The notes under the pieces were generated by a model, which was given only the letters and a program-made list of their open reading frames with translations, did not search any database and was not told where the DNA came from. A stretch of 64,000 bases of DNA. Source: Aphanocapsa lilacina HA4352-LM1 (GTDB lineage Bacteria > Cyanobacteriota > Cyanobacteriia > Gloeobacterales > Gloeobacteraceae). Position numbers and translations under genes: made by a program. Shown one piece after another: positions 27,376-37,100 of this stretch. The stretch lies in contig JAHHGR010000014.1 of assembly GCA_019359725.1 (NCBI GenBank), positions 1 to 64,000 on the forward strand, written 5' to 3'. Numbering within the stretch: position 1 is the stretch's first letter; every line of letters starts with the position of its first letter.

Positions 27376-28968
27376 CTACTCGACGTAGCCGAGCATCTGC
27401 AGCTGTTCGAGCAGCTTCGCCTTTTCGGCTTCGCTGATGCTGCCTTCGTCGGTTTTACCCTGGCCTGCCAGGGCCGCCTCGCCGGTGCGCACGGGGTTCA
27501 CCATCAGGTACTCGTCGTTGAAAAAGTCGACGGTGACCTTGCCCTCGAAGTTGTCGGGGATGGGTAGGCCGAGGCTGTAGAGCAGCGTGGCGGGCGCGTC
27601 GTGGATATTGTGGCGCTCACCCACAAAGCCCGAGCGAATGCCGGGGCCGAAGGCCAGAAACACCCCGTCGGGGTGGTGGGTACCCAGTGGTTCGGGCCGC
27701 TTCTCAACCACCGGGTACACATCGCGGATCGACACGAAGCCGTGGTCGCGCAGGGTGAGGGTCAGATCCGGGGCTTCGGGCAAGGCCGCTCCGTTGTAGA
27801 TGTCCTCGCGCTTGCGCACGGCGGTGATGACCCGCTCACCGGTGGTCGGGTCGACGAGCGCTTCGAGATCGGCGATGAGCCGTTCGCGAAATGCCTTGTA
27901 CTCCTCGGGGGCAATGCCGGGATCGCCCGATTTGACGGCGACGCGAATGACGATGCCGTTGCTTGAGGGGGTCGGACAGTAGGCGCTCGTCTTAGTGAAG
28001 TCGACGTTGGCGAACCAGGAGGCGGTGGGACGGCCGTCGTCGTTGCCGTCACCCGCCTTGAGCACCAGGTAGCCCTTTTCGGCGAGGTAGGCGTTGATGC
28101 GTACGACCTCAAAAGAGGCCGTAAAGCCGTGGTCGGAGTTGAGGAACACCTGGCAGTCGGGACCGGCCAATTCCACCAGTTGCTCAATCCAGCTATCCAG
28201 CTTGCGAAAATATTCGAACGAGAGGGCGCGCAGGGTGAGGTACCCTTCGCTCGGCTCCTCGGGGATCAAGTTCGGATCGAGATAGTAGTAGATCTGGTGC
28301 TGGAGTTTGTCGGTGCCGTCGAAGAGCACCGCCATCAGATCCGGATTATCTTCGGTGAGCAGCTTCTTGGCCACTGCGAACCAGTTTTCGTCGCGGCGGA
28401 TATGGTAGCGGATCCAATCGGCTAGATCCCCCTGGTTGAGCGCTTCCATGATCTGCTTTTCGTGCTCGAAGTCCCAGGCGAGGTTTTTGGGGCTGAAGTC
28501 GGGCAGTTCTTTGAGGCGTTCGTACAGTTCAGGAGGCGAAGTGCTGCGCCGCAGGTGCTTCCAGTGGGTGAAACCGGGCACCAGCGAACCGGTGTTGGGC
28601 CGGGGCGGGGCGGTAAACGGATAGTTGAGGGCAACCACTTTTTTGCCCGCCCGGGTGGCGATCGACCAGATCATCTCGGTCTGCACGTCACGGGCGTCGT
28701 AGAGCGTGTAGAAGACGTCATCGCCCTTTTCTTCCATGCGGATGAAGTCGTAGACGCCGTGGTTGCCCGGGGTACGCCCGGTCATAAACGAGACCCAGGC
28801 GGGTGGGGTGAGCGGGTTGGGCGTCGAGAGCAACTTGGAGCGGGAGCCCTGCTCGAAGATTTTTTTCATAAAGGGCATGGCCAGACCGAGGCCGGGCAGT
28901 TCTTCGACCATCTGGTCGAGCACCGTGAAAGTGGCCCCGTCCAAACCGATTGCTAAAGTTCGAGTCAT
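27376..28968 (-). CDS. Alkaline phosphatase superfamily / type I phosphodiesterase-like protein
   Basis: IGLDGATFTVLDQM...TPPAWVSFMTGRTPGNHGVYDF...FLNSDHGF; 6-nt gap to the downstream gene. Confidence 0.85.
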   Translation of the reverse strand: MTRTLAIGLDGATFTVLDQMVEELPGLGLAMPFMKKIFEQGSRSKLLSTPNPLTPPAWVSFMTGRTPGNHGVYDFIRMEEKGDDVFYTLYDARDVQTEMIWSIATRAGKKVVALNYPFTAPPRPNTGSLVPGFTHWKHLRRSTSPPELYERLKELPDFSPKNLAWDFEHEKQIMEALNQGDLADWIRYHIRRDENWFAVAKKLLTEDNPDLMAVLFDGTDKLQHQIYYYLDPNLIPEEPSEGYLTLRALSFEYFRKLDSWIEQLVELAGPDCQVFLNSDHGFTASFEVVRINAYLAEKGYLVLKAGDGNDDGRPTASWFANVDFTKTSAYCPTPSSNGIVIRVAVKSGDPGIAPEEYKAFRERLIADLEALVDPTTGERVITAVRKREDIYNGAALPEAPDLTLTLRDHGFVSIRDVYPVVEKRPEPLGTHHPDGVFLAFGPGIRSGFVGERHNIHDAPATLLYSLGLPIPDNFEGKVTVDFFNDEYLMVNPVRTGEAALAGQGKTDEGSISEAEKAKLLEQLQMLGYVE

Positions 28969-28970
28969 GG

Positions 28971-29255
28971 CTAATCCTGATTGAGTTTACGGGTTACAAA
29001 GCTGACCAGTTCCTGGACGGAGATATCGCTGACGTACTTGCCGTCGCGCAAAATCAATTCGCTGAAATCGAGTTTGCGCTGAAAGTGCTCCTCGATTTCC
29101 ACCACCAGATGCACGTAGTCGATCGAAGCAAATTCGAGTTCTTCGACCAGGCTGGTCTGGGGCTGGATCTGCTCGACATCAAGGTCCCAATCTGCGGTCA
29201 TCTCCATCAATATTTCGATGATTTCGGTTTCGACTTTCTGGAGTGTGACTGTCAT
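28971..29255 (-). CDS. Acyl carrier protein
   Basis: 94 aa; TSLVEELEFASIDYVHLVVEIEEHF matches the ACP 4'-phosphopantetheine region with ASID as the likely modified serine. Confidence 0.85.
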   Translation of the reverse strand: MTVTLQKVETEIIEILMEMTADWDLDVEQIQPQTSLVEELEFASIDYVHLVVEIEEHFQRKLDFSELILRDGKYVSDISVQELVSFVTRKLNQD

Positions 29256-29275
29256 CGGCTTTCTCTTGTAAATGG

Positions 29276-32200
29276 TTAAGGTTGCCAACCGCAGACGGCA
29301 AAAACTTCGCCGGGGGCGTACCAGAGCCGCACACCAAAGCGGTGCTCGCCGTGGACGATGGTCATCTCGGTGCCCTCCGGGTTGCGCGCCACCACCTGCC
29401 ACCGCCGGGGCGCCCCCTCCAGGCCCGTGCCGAAGGCCTTGGCGGCGGCTTCTTTGGCGGACCAGAGGCCGATGAGGGCCAGGTCCGTAGGCGAACTCAC
29501 CAGTGCCAGTTCGGACGGATCGAAGGCGGCGGTGAGCCAATCGGTGGAACCGAGCCGCTCCAGGCGCTGCAAATCGATCCCCAAGGCCAGATCGTAGGCG
29601 ACCGCCGCCACCGCGTGCCCTTCGCTGTGGGCAATCGAGACTTCCGGCAATGGACCGAAGGCTGCCAGGGCCGCGCAGGAAACCACCGGTTTACCGCGTG
29701 CGTTGCCTAGAATCTCAAAGTCGGCAGGGGCGAGTTGCAGGCCGTAGGCCGCCTCGGTCCATTGCCGGAGGGCTTCTTTGGCTGCGAGGCGACCCAAAAG
29801 CCAGTCCCGCCGCCGGGGGCCTTGATCGGGCAGGGCATACCAGTGGGTGCGCTCCGCCTCGTTCAAGATCAGGTGGGCGGTGACCCGCTTCCAGATTTCC
29901 CAGCTCTCTTCGAGGTAGTCACCCGGATTCTCGTAACGCCGGACAAATAGCCCGGTCTCGGCCTGCATCCAGGGCTCGGACAGATAGTTGACCTGCGGCG
30001 CCACCCGGAAATCCTGGTAGCGCGGCGGCGAGAGAAAGAAACGGCTCTGCCAGCCGGTGAGGCGGTACAGCACGCGCCCTTCGCCATCGATGTAATCGAG
30101 GTGCGATTCGGTGGCATTCTCGCTCAAGTAGCGCGAGGTGCAACGGCACAACAGCCGGGTACCGGGCGGGGGGGACGCTCCGAACTGCTCGAAGGAGCGC
30201 ACCTGGAACGGAAACATGCTGAACTCGGGGCTGTCGATATCCTGCGAGAGCCAGAAGGCCGCAAGCTGCCCCGCCGCGTCGATCAGGCTCTGCTCGATCT
30301 GAAAGACGCCCAGGCGGCCGTCGGCAAAAAAGTCCCCGGTGCCCCAGACGCCTAGATCCGCCTGGATGCCCCGTTCGCCGCAGCAGTGGATGTGCTTGAG
30401 GCTCTGGAAGCGCGGCCCGTGGAACATGCCGGTGCTGTAGAGCCGGTCGTCCGCCAACTCTTCGCTGAGCGGCCACAGCGCGCCGGGATCGAGGTCGCGG
30501 GGGGCCGGGGCGCTCGGGTAGTCGGCGGCGACTGCGATCACTGCCTCGAAAGCCGACAGCCGCACGCTTGCATCTTCGTCGCTTAGCTGAAAAAGCTGCG
30601 CCTGGTAGCGGCCGTCCGGAAGCCGCCGCAGTACCGCTTCGACGGTAAGGGCGCCGCGGTCGAGGGCAAGCCAGCGAAAGCCGCGCACCTCGCCCATAGC
30701 GGTGACCACACCGTTTCCACCGGCCAGATACACCGCCGCCTCCGCCAGAAGCTCCATGCTCGTGGTGAAGGGCAGAATCGGCAGGGGCAACAGCGCAGGC
30801 TGCAGCGCCGAGGGGTTGCCCCCCAGGGTATGGTCGCGCAGGAAGACGTCCTCGTCGATGGTGAAGCGGCGGCGGCAAACCAGCGACTGCGCATCCAGAT
30901 GGATCACCTGACCCAAGAGCGGCCCGGGATCGGCGCTGACGGCCACTTCTGCGGCCTCGGCGGGCGCACCGGTCAGCAGGGCGCTGAGCATGCGGTCCTG
31001 GCTTGCCAGAAACTCCTGCATCAAGGCGAAGTGGTCGGCGATGACCGCAGCGGCCCCCAGATCGTGGCCACTGGTAGGTGTCTGGATGGGCGCGGGGGCA
31101 GCGGGCGGATTCTCCGCAATCGGGACGGCTCGTTCGAGCGTGGCCAGGGCCGCTACTGCCGGCTCCTGGGACGGGGAGCGTGTGGATACGGGCGCGGGCG
31201 CGGGGAGCGGACTCGGCGGATGTGAGCCGTTGGTGGCGGCTTGGGGCGCAGGGACGGGAACGGCGGGAGCCTGCCGCTCGGGCAGCACAAAATCCGGCGG
31301 CAACTCCATGTGCGGCAGCGTCAGATCCAGAACGCGGCCCCGGCGCTTCGGTTTGGCTTCCCCCGGTGCCGGAGGCTGAGGAAGCAGTCCGCGTCGGCTA
31401 TAAAAAGGCGCGAAGCTGACGTGCTTGCCCGAGACGAACAGTTGGCCCACCAGATGCTGAAGTTGTTCCAGGCCGCTCTTGCGCTGGCTGTTGACCGGCA
31501 CGGCTTTGTAGTCGCGGCCTTTGAGCACGTCGTCCACAAAGCCCGTCAGGTTGCCGCTCGGTCCCACCTCGACGAAGTGGCGCACCCCCTGGCTATAGAG
31601 CGCTTCGAGGGTCTCGCGAAAACGCACCCGCGAGGGCCACTGCCGCTCGCCGAGGGTGCGGATGCCCTCCGGATCGTCCGGAAAGAGCCCGACGCTGGCG
31701 CAGCTGAACAGCGGCGTGTGGCCGGGACCGACATCGAGGGCGTCGTAGAAGCCCCGCAGTACCTTGCCCGCCCCTTCGAAGAGCGGTGTGTGATAGGCAC
31801 GGTCGAAAGGCAGGCGGCTGCAGATAGCCCCGGCCGCCTGCAGCCGCTCACCGGCTTCGGTGATGGCCTGCTCGTCGCCAAAAAGCACCACCTGGTTCGG
31901 GCAGTTGTCCATTGCCAGGTGCAGCCGGCCTTCGAGATCCGCCAGCACCCGCTGTAGATCGTCGCTTTTGACCGCTCCCACCGCCAGCAGCGCCCCGCGC
32001 GGCACGATATTCATCTGTTCGAGCCGCTGGTAGAGCCCATTGAGCAACAGCAACTTTTCCATCATCTGGGAGCGGTCCGTGAGGCGCACCACGCCCGAGG
32101 CCACGAGGCTGGTGAGTTCGCCGGTGCTGTGGCCGACCATCACATCCGCTTTGATCTCAAATTGCTGGAGCAGTTCGTAGAGGGCCATGCTGGCGGTGGC

Positions 32201-34138
32201 CACCGAGGCAACGGCCAGTTCCATCTGATAGATCGCCCCGTGGGTCTGTTCCTGGACCTGTGCGTCGATGGCGGTGGGCGGCGGAAAGATGTAGCGGCTG
32301 GGCGGGTGCGGCCTATCTGCGCCCAGGGCCGAATCAAGAAAATCGAACCACTCGCGCACCACCGGAAAGTGCAGACACAGATCGGCGAGCATGTTTGGGT
32401 ACTGGCAACCTTCGCCCGGGAAGATCATCGCTGTCTGCGCGTCTGCCATTTCGGAGGTGACCTCGCCGTACATCACGCCGCCGCGCAGACGGACGCGGCC
32501 GGGTTCTTTGAGCTTCTCGACGGCTTGCCTGAGTTTTTTATCGAGATCCGCCCGGTCCTTGGCGACGACGGCCAGACGGCAATCTCCGGCGGTCCCGGCC
32601 GCCTGGTTGCAGGCGATCTGGGCGAGCGGGAGGGCGGGGTGCACAGCCAGAGTGCGCTCGATCTTGGCGATTAGCCCCGGGCGATCGTCCGCGGCGAAGA
32701 CTACCAGCTCGGTGGGCCAGCGCCGGTGCAAAACCGTATCGGGACCGGTGGGGGTGTGCTCTTCGAGAATGGCGTGGGCGTTGATCCCGCCGAAGCCGAA
32801 GGCGTTGATCCCGGCGCGGCGGGGGCGCTGGTTGGCACTCACCCAGGGCCGGGTGGCATTGTTCAGGTAGAAGGGCGTCTTCTCGACCCCCAGGTCCGGA
32901 TTGACCGCATCGAGCAACGTCGGCGGCAGCACTTTGTGGTAGAGGGCAAGCGCCATTTTGATGAAGCTTGCTGCCCCCGAAGCCGGGATGCAGTGGCCGA
33001 TCATCGATTTGACCGAACCCATGCCGACGCGGGGCAGGTCTCCCTCGCGCGCTCCATAGACCTGGGCGAGCGCTTCCATCTCGGTGCGATCGCCCACCGG
33101 GATACCGGTGCCGTGGGCTTCGACCAGATCCACCGAGGCCGGGTCGATGCCGGTAAGCGAGTACGCCTCTTCAAGAGCCAGCACTTCGCCCTCCAGGCGC
33201 GGGGCGAGCATGCCGAGGGCTTTGCCGTTGCTGGAGCTGCCGACGCCGCGCACCACCGCGTAGATGCGATCGCCATCCAGCTCGGCGTCGGCCAGGCGCT
33301 TGAGCACAAGGATGCCGCAGCCCTCGCCCATGACGTTGCCGTCGGCGGCCCGATCGAAGGGCCGGATATTGGTGCGCGAGAGCGCCCCCAACTGGCAAAA
33401 GGCCATATTGTACTGCGGCGGCAGCGAAGCTTGCACCCCACCGGCCAGAACCAGGTCGCACCGGCCGCTCGCCAGTTCTTTCATGGCCAGTTCGACGACG
33501 ATGAGCCCCGAGGCGCAGGCGGCATCGACCAGATAGTTGGGTCCCATCAAATCGAGACGGTTGGCGATCCGGCCGGTGATCACGTTCGGCACCATGCCCG
33601 GCACCACCTCGGCGTTAAAGGCGGGGGCACTCTTGCGCAGAGCCCTGTGCACAGTGGCCAGGGCTTCTTCGCCCAGTTCCGGACAGACCCGCCGCAGGGT
33701 ATCCATAGTCTGGTCCAGCACCAGGGTCTGCTGGAGCATCGCCATGTGGCCCCGGTTGACGTAGACGCCGTGGCCAAGGATGATTCCCGCTTTTTTGCGG
33801 TTGAAGGGTCGATTGAGGTAGCCCGCGTCGGCCAGGGCATCGCGGGCAAGTTTGAGGGCGATAAAGTGGTCGGGCTCGGCGGCATCCAGGGTATTGGGCA
33901 TGATCCCGAATTCGGTCGGATCGAATTCGGCCAGTTCACCCAAAAAACCGCCCTTGCAGGTGTAGATCCGGTCTTGCTCTTGTGAAGTCGGGTCGAAGTA
34001 GTGCCGTGCCCAGGAAGCCGGCGCCTCGCTCACCGCGTCGACTTTGTCGACGATGTTCTGCCAAAAATCGCCGGCGGTGGCCGCCTTTGGGAACAGCGCG
34101 GCCATGCCGACGATGGCGACGGGCTCGATGGGGTTCAT
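29276..34138 (-). CDS. PUFA/Hgl-type polyketide synthase: KS-AT-DH with C-terminal 4'-phosphopantetheinyl transferase
   Basis: KS (VDAACASGLIV, EAHGTGIPVGDRTEM, GSVKSMIGH), AT (FPGEGCQYPNM, VGHSTGELTS), DH (DHTLGGNPSALQP), C-terminal PPTase (GIDLQRLE...WSAKEAAAKAFGTG). Confidence 0.92.
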   Translation of the reverse strand: MNPIEPVAIVGMAALFPKAATAGDFWQNIVDKVDAVSEAPASWARHYFDPTSQEQDRIYTCKGGFLGELAEFDPTEFGIMPNTLDAAEPDHFIALKLARDALADAGYLNRPFNRKKAGIILGHGVYVNRGHMAMLQQTLVLDQTMDTLRRVCPELGEEALATVHRALRKSAPAFNAEVVPGMVPNVITGRIANRLDLMGPNYLVDAACASGLIVVELAMKELASGRCDLVLAGGVQASLPPQYNMAFCQLGALSRTNIRPFDRAADGNVMGEGCGILVLKRLADAELDGDRIYAVVRGVGSSSNGKALGMLAPRLEGEVLALEEAYSLTGIDPASVDLVEAHGTGIPVGDRTEMEALAQVYGAREGDLPRVGMGSVKSMIGHCIPASGAASFIKMALALYHKVLPPTLLDAVNPDLGVEKTPFYLNNATRPWVSANQRPRRAGINAFGFGGINAHAILEEHTPTGPDTVLHRRWPTELVVFAADDRPGLIAKIERTLAVHPALPLAQIACNQAAGTAGDCRLAVVAKDRADLDKKLRQAVEKLKEPGRVRLRGGVMYGEVTSEMADAQTAMIFPGEGCQYPNMLADLCLHFPVVREWFDFLDSALGADRPHPPSRYIFPPPTAIDAQVQEQTHGAIYQMELAVASVATASMALYELLQQFEIKADVMVGHSTGELTSLVASGVVRLTDRSQMMEKLLLLNGLYQRLEQMNIVPRGALLAVGAVKSDDLQRVLADLEGRLHLAMDNCPNQVVLFGDEQAITEAGERLQAAGAICSRLPFDRAYHTPLFEGAGKVLRGFYDALDVGPGHTPLFSCASVGLFPDDPEGIRTLGERQWPSRVRFRETLEALYSQGVRHFVEVGPSGNLTGFVDDVLKGRDYKAVPVNSQRKSGLEQLQHLVGQLFVSGKHVSFAPFYSRRGLLPQPPAPGEAKPKRRGRVLDLTLPHMELPPDFVLPERQAPAVPVPAPQAATNGSHPPSPLPAPAPVSTRSPSQEPAVAALATLERAVPIAENPPAAPAPIQTPTSGHDLGAAAVIADHFALMQEFLASQDRMLSALLTGAPAEAAEVAVSADPGPLLGQVIHLDAQSLVCRRRFTIDEDVFLRDHTLGGNPSALQPALLPLPILPFTTSMELLAEAAVYLAGGNGVVTAMGEVRGFRWLALDRGALTVEAVLRRLPDGRYQAQLFQLSDEDASVRLSAFEAVIAVAADYPSAPAPRDLDPGALWPLSEELADDRLYSTGMFHGPRFQSLKHIHCCGERGIQADLGVWGTGDFFADGRLGVFQIEQSLIDAAGQLAAFWLSQDIDSPEFSMFPFQVRSFEQFGASPPPGTRLLCRCTSRYLSENATESHLDYIDGEGRVLYRLTGWQSRFFLSPPRYQDFRVAPQVNYLSEPWMQAETGLFVRRYENPGDYLEESWEIWKRVTAHLILNEAERTHWYALPDQGPRRRDWLLGRLAAKEALRQWTEAAYGLQLAPADFEILGNARGKPVVSCAALAAFGPLPEVSIAHSEGHAVAAVAYDLALGIDLQRLERLGSTDWLTAAFDPSELALVSSPTDLALIGLWSAKEAAAKAFGTGLEGAPRRWQVVARNPEGTEMTIVHGEHRFGVRLWYAPGEVFAVCGWQP

Positions 34139-37100
34139 GGACACCTCGCCAATCGATTGAGCGCACGCGAACAGTTGCTCTCACCGTCTTCGAGCACCAG
34201 CCGCACCCGCCCCTGGGAGTCGATCACCGTCGCGTCGTAGACAATCTGGTGATCGCGGACGCTGGTGAGGCGAAAGGCGATGCGCAGCGGGGCTGCAAGC
34301 GGTTCGCTGTCGAAGCGGACCACCCGGCCGATGCGACTGGGAAGGGCAAAAGAGCCCTGGTGGGTGCGCGCCCAAAATAGCGCCAGCTGCGGAATCGTAT
34401 CCAGAAGACCCGGATCGAAAAGCCAACCGGGTAAGGTTTCGGCGGTCTCGAAGAAGCGGGCGGGCTCGCTCGGCCGCACCCGCGCGTCGATGCCCTGCTC
34501 GCCTAGGCGGTCGAGGGCGGTGAGCAACTGGAAGTGCGGACCGTGGAAGGTGTGATCCCGGTAGGCGGTGGCGACATCGAGGGTACTACCCGCGACCGCA
34601 AGCGGCGCAGGCACCTCAACAGCTGCCCCCTCAAGCCGGGGGCGCATAACCACCAATGCCCGGTAAAACGGCGCTTTTTTCTCGGGATCGAAAATTTCGG
34701 CGCTCACCTCAAGGGCGTCGGCGTCGGCGTGGACGGAGGCGCGGGCACTCAAAGTCACCCGCTTGCTCGCCCCTGCACCGCTGTCGGCATCGAGAACGAC
34801 GCCGCGCAGCACGCGCAAGTCGCGCACCTCCAAGACGATCTGATCGGGCCAGGCATTCTGGACGAACTCGGCCAGCCATTCGAGGGCGACCGTCGCAGGC
34901 AGCACCGCTTTGCCATCCATGGAGTGATCGCGCAGGTAGGGATCGCTCGCCAGGGTGAAGGTGTGATCGAGCGTGACGCTGGTGTTGGGTTGCAGCACAA
35001 ACGGCGTGCGGATCAAGGCGAAGGGCCGCACCGGGGCGGTAGCCGCGGCCTCGGGCTTGAAGTTGCCGCGGGTGGCCTCGGCGGTCTCCCAAGGGCCTTC
35101 GCCGACCACCACTTCGATATCTGCGAGCTGGCCGTAGGCCAACTCGTCGAGGAAAGCCTGTCGGCCCGCCGCTAGCGAAATCGGCACGACATTGCGCTTG
35201 CGGAACTGGGCTTTGATGGCCTCGGTCGCCATGCCCGAGTCCCACGGTCCCCAGTTAAAGGAGATCACGCGGGCGGCGGGCCACTGGCGGCGCATCTCAA
35301 AAGCCATGCGGTTGAGCATTTCGTTGGCGGCGGCATAATCCACCTGGCCGCGGTTGCCGAAGCGTCCGGCCACCGAGCTGAACAAGACCACCAGCTTGAG
35401 GGTCTCCGGCCGCAGGCAGCGGGTCAAAGTAAAGGCGAGATCGACTTTGGTGTCGAAGACGCGGCTAAAAGACTCGAAGCTCTTGTCGGCAATCAGCTTG
35501 TCCTCGATGATTCCCGCTCCGTTGATCACCGCGTCCAGGCGACCGTAGCGGGCGTAGATGTCCTCGACCAGCGCGATCAGATCCGCCTCACTGCCGACGC
35601 TGTGGTAACCCACCCGGGCGCCCAACTGCTCGAAGCGCGCCAGGTTCCGGGAGATGGCCCGCTCCTTGAGCAGGTTTTGCACCTGCTGCTCGATGGCGGC
35701 GGGGGTGGGGGTGCGGCCGGACGCCTGCAGCCGGGTCAGAAAGATCTTGCGCAGGGTGGCGATATTTTCGATGCCCGCCGTCTCCACCGATTCAGGGGTG
35801 GGAACCGGGGAGCGGGCGCAGACGATAAGGGTCATGCCGGTCGCCGCCAGGTCCGCCGCGATCTCAGCGGTGATCCCGCGCGCGCCGCCCACGACCAGGG
35901 TCACCCAGTCGCGGCCCGGGACCAGCCGGGGTGGCCCATCACCGGTAAAGGGTGCCGGGGTGGCCTGGAAAACGGTGCGCCGTCCGCCCGGGTAGCCCAC
36001 CTCCTGGCGGCTGTCGGCCGCCAGCAGTTCGGCCACGATGCACGCGGCCATCTGAGCCGGATTCTGGCTCTCGTCGAAGTCGAGGGCCTTTGCGTGGGCC
36101 TCGGGCCATTCCTGGGCGACGGTTTTTACAAATCCACAGGCGGCTCCGCCGACGGCAAGACCGGGGCCGATGATACCCCCCCGGCCCAGTTGCCCCCCCA
36201 GGTAGGAAGCGGCCACGACATGGGCGTTCGCCCCAGCCGCGAGCAGATCGGCGCTGCAGTCGTGAAGCATTTGAAAGAAACTCTTGGCCTGCACCTGGGT
36301 ATGCACTCGCCACTCGGCGAGGCTCTGGGGCGAGCCCGGCCGGGCGAGGGCCGTCAGGTGCACTACACCCGACGCCGGGCCGAAGCGCTCGCGCAACTCG
36401 CGCACGCAGGTACCGAGCAACTCGGGCGATTGCAGCACGGCGGCGGGGATCAAGGCGCTGCGCGCCCCGGCGGCCTGGAGAGCGGGCACCAGGGCGCCCG
36501 CTACTCCCAGTTCGTCCTCGGCAATCAAAAACAGGCCGCTCAGGGTGCGGCCCTCAGTCCGCGGTAGAGGCAGGGTCCGCGCTTCCATCAGGTAGCGCGG
36601 CGCGGCCTCAGCCGCGGACGAGGATTTTTTTGGGCTTTGGCCCCCCTCGGCGGCCGTGGAGGGGATAGCACCCAGGGCGAGCAATTGCTCGATGAGGATG
36701 TTGAGCGTTTTGGCGCGGGTCAGCGACTCCATCTGGCTTTGCAAGGGCGTCGTCCACTCGGCGGGCAGCGCCTTTTGCAGCGCCCCCATAATCTCGACGC
36801 GCTTGATCGAATCGATACCCAGTTCCGCTTCGACGTCTTGATCGAGGCCGAGCACCTCCGCCGGGTAACCGGTGCGCTCGCTCACCAACTCCAGAATCAT
36901 CCGCGTCAATCCCTCGCGGTCGAACCGGATGGCGGGGGCGGCGGCGGCTGGAGCCGGGGCAGCAACGGCAGGCGACGCGCTCGCACCACCCAGGGCGAGC
37001 AATTGCTCGATGAGGATGTTGAGCGTTTTGGCGCGGGTCAGCGACTCCATCTGGCTTTGCAAGGGCGTCGTCCACTCGGCGGGCAGCGCCTTTTGCAGCG

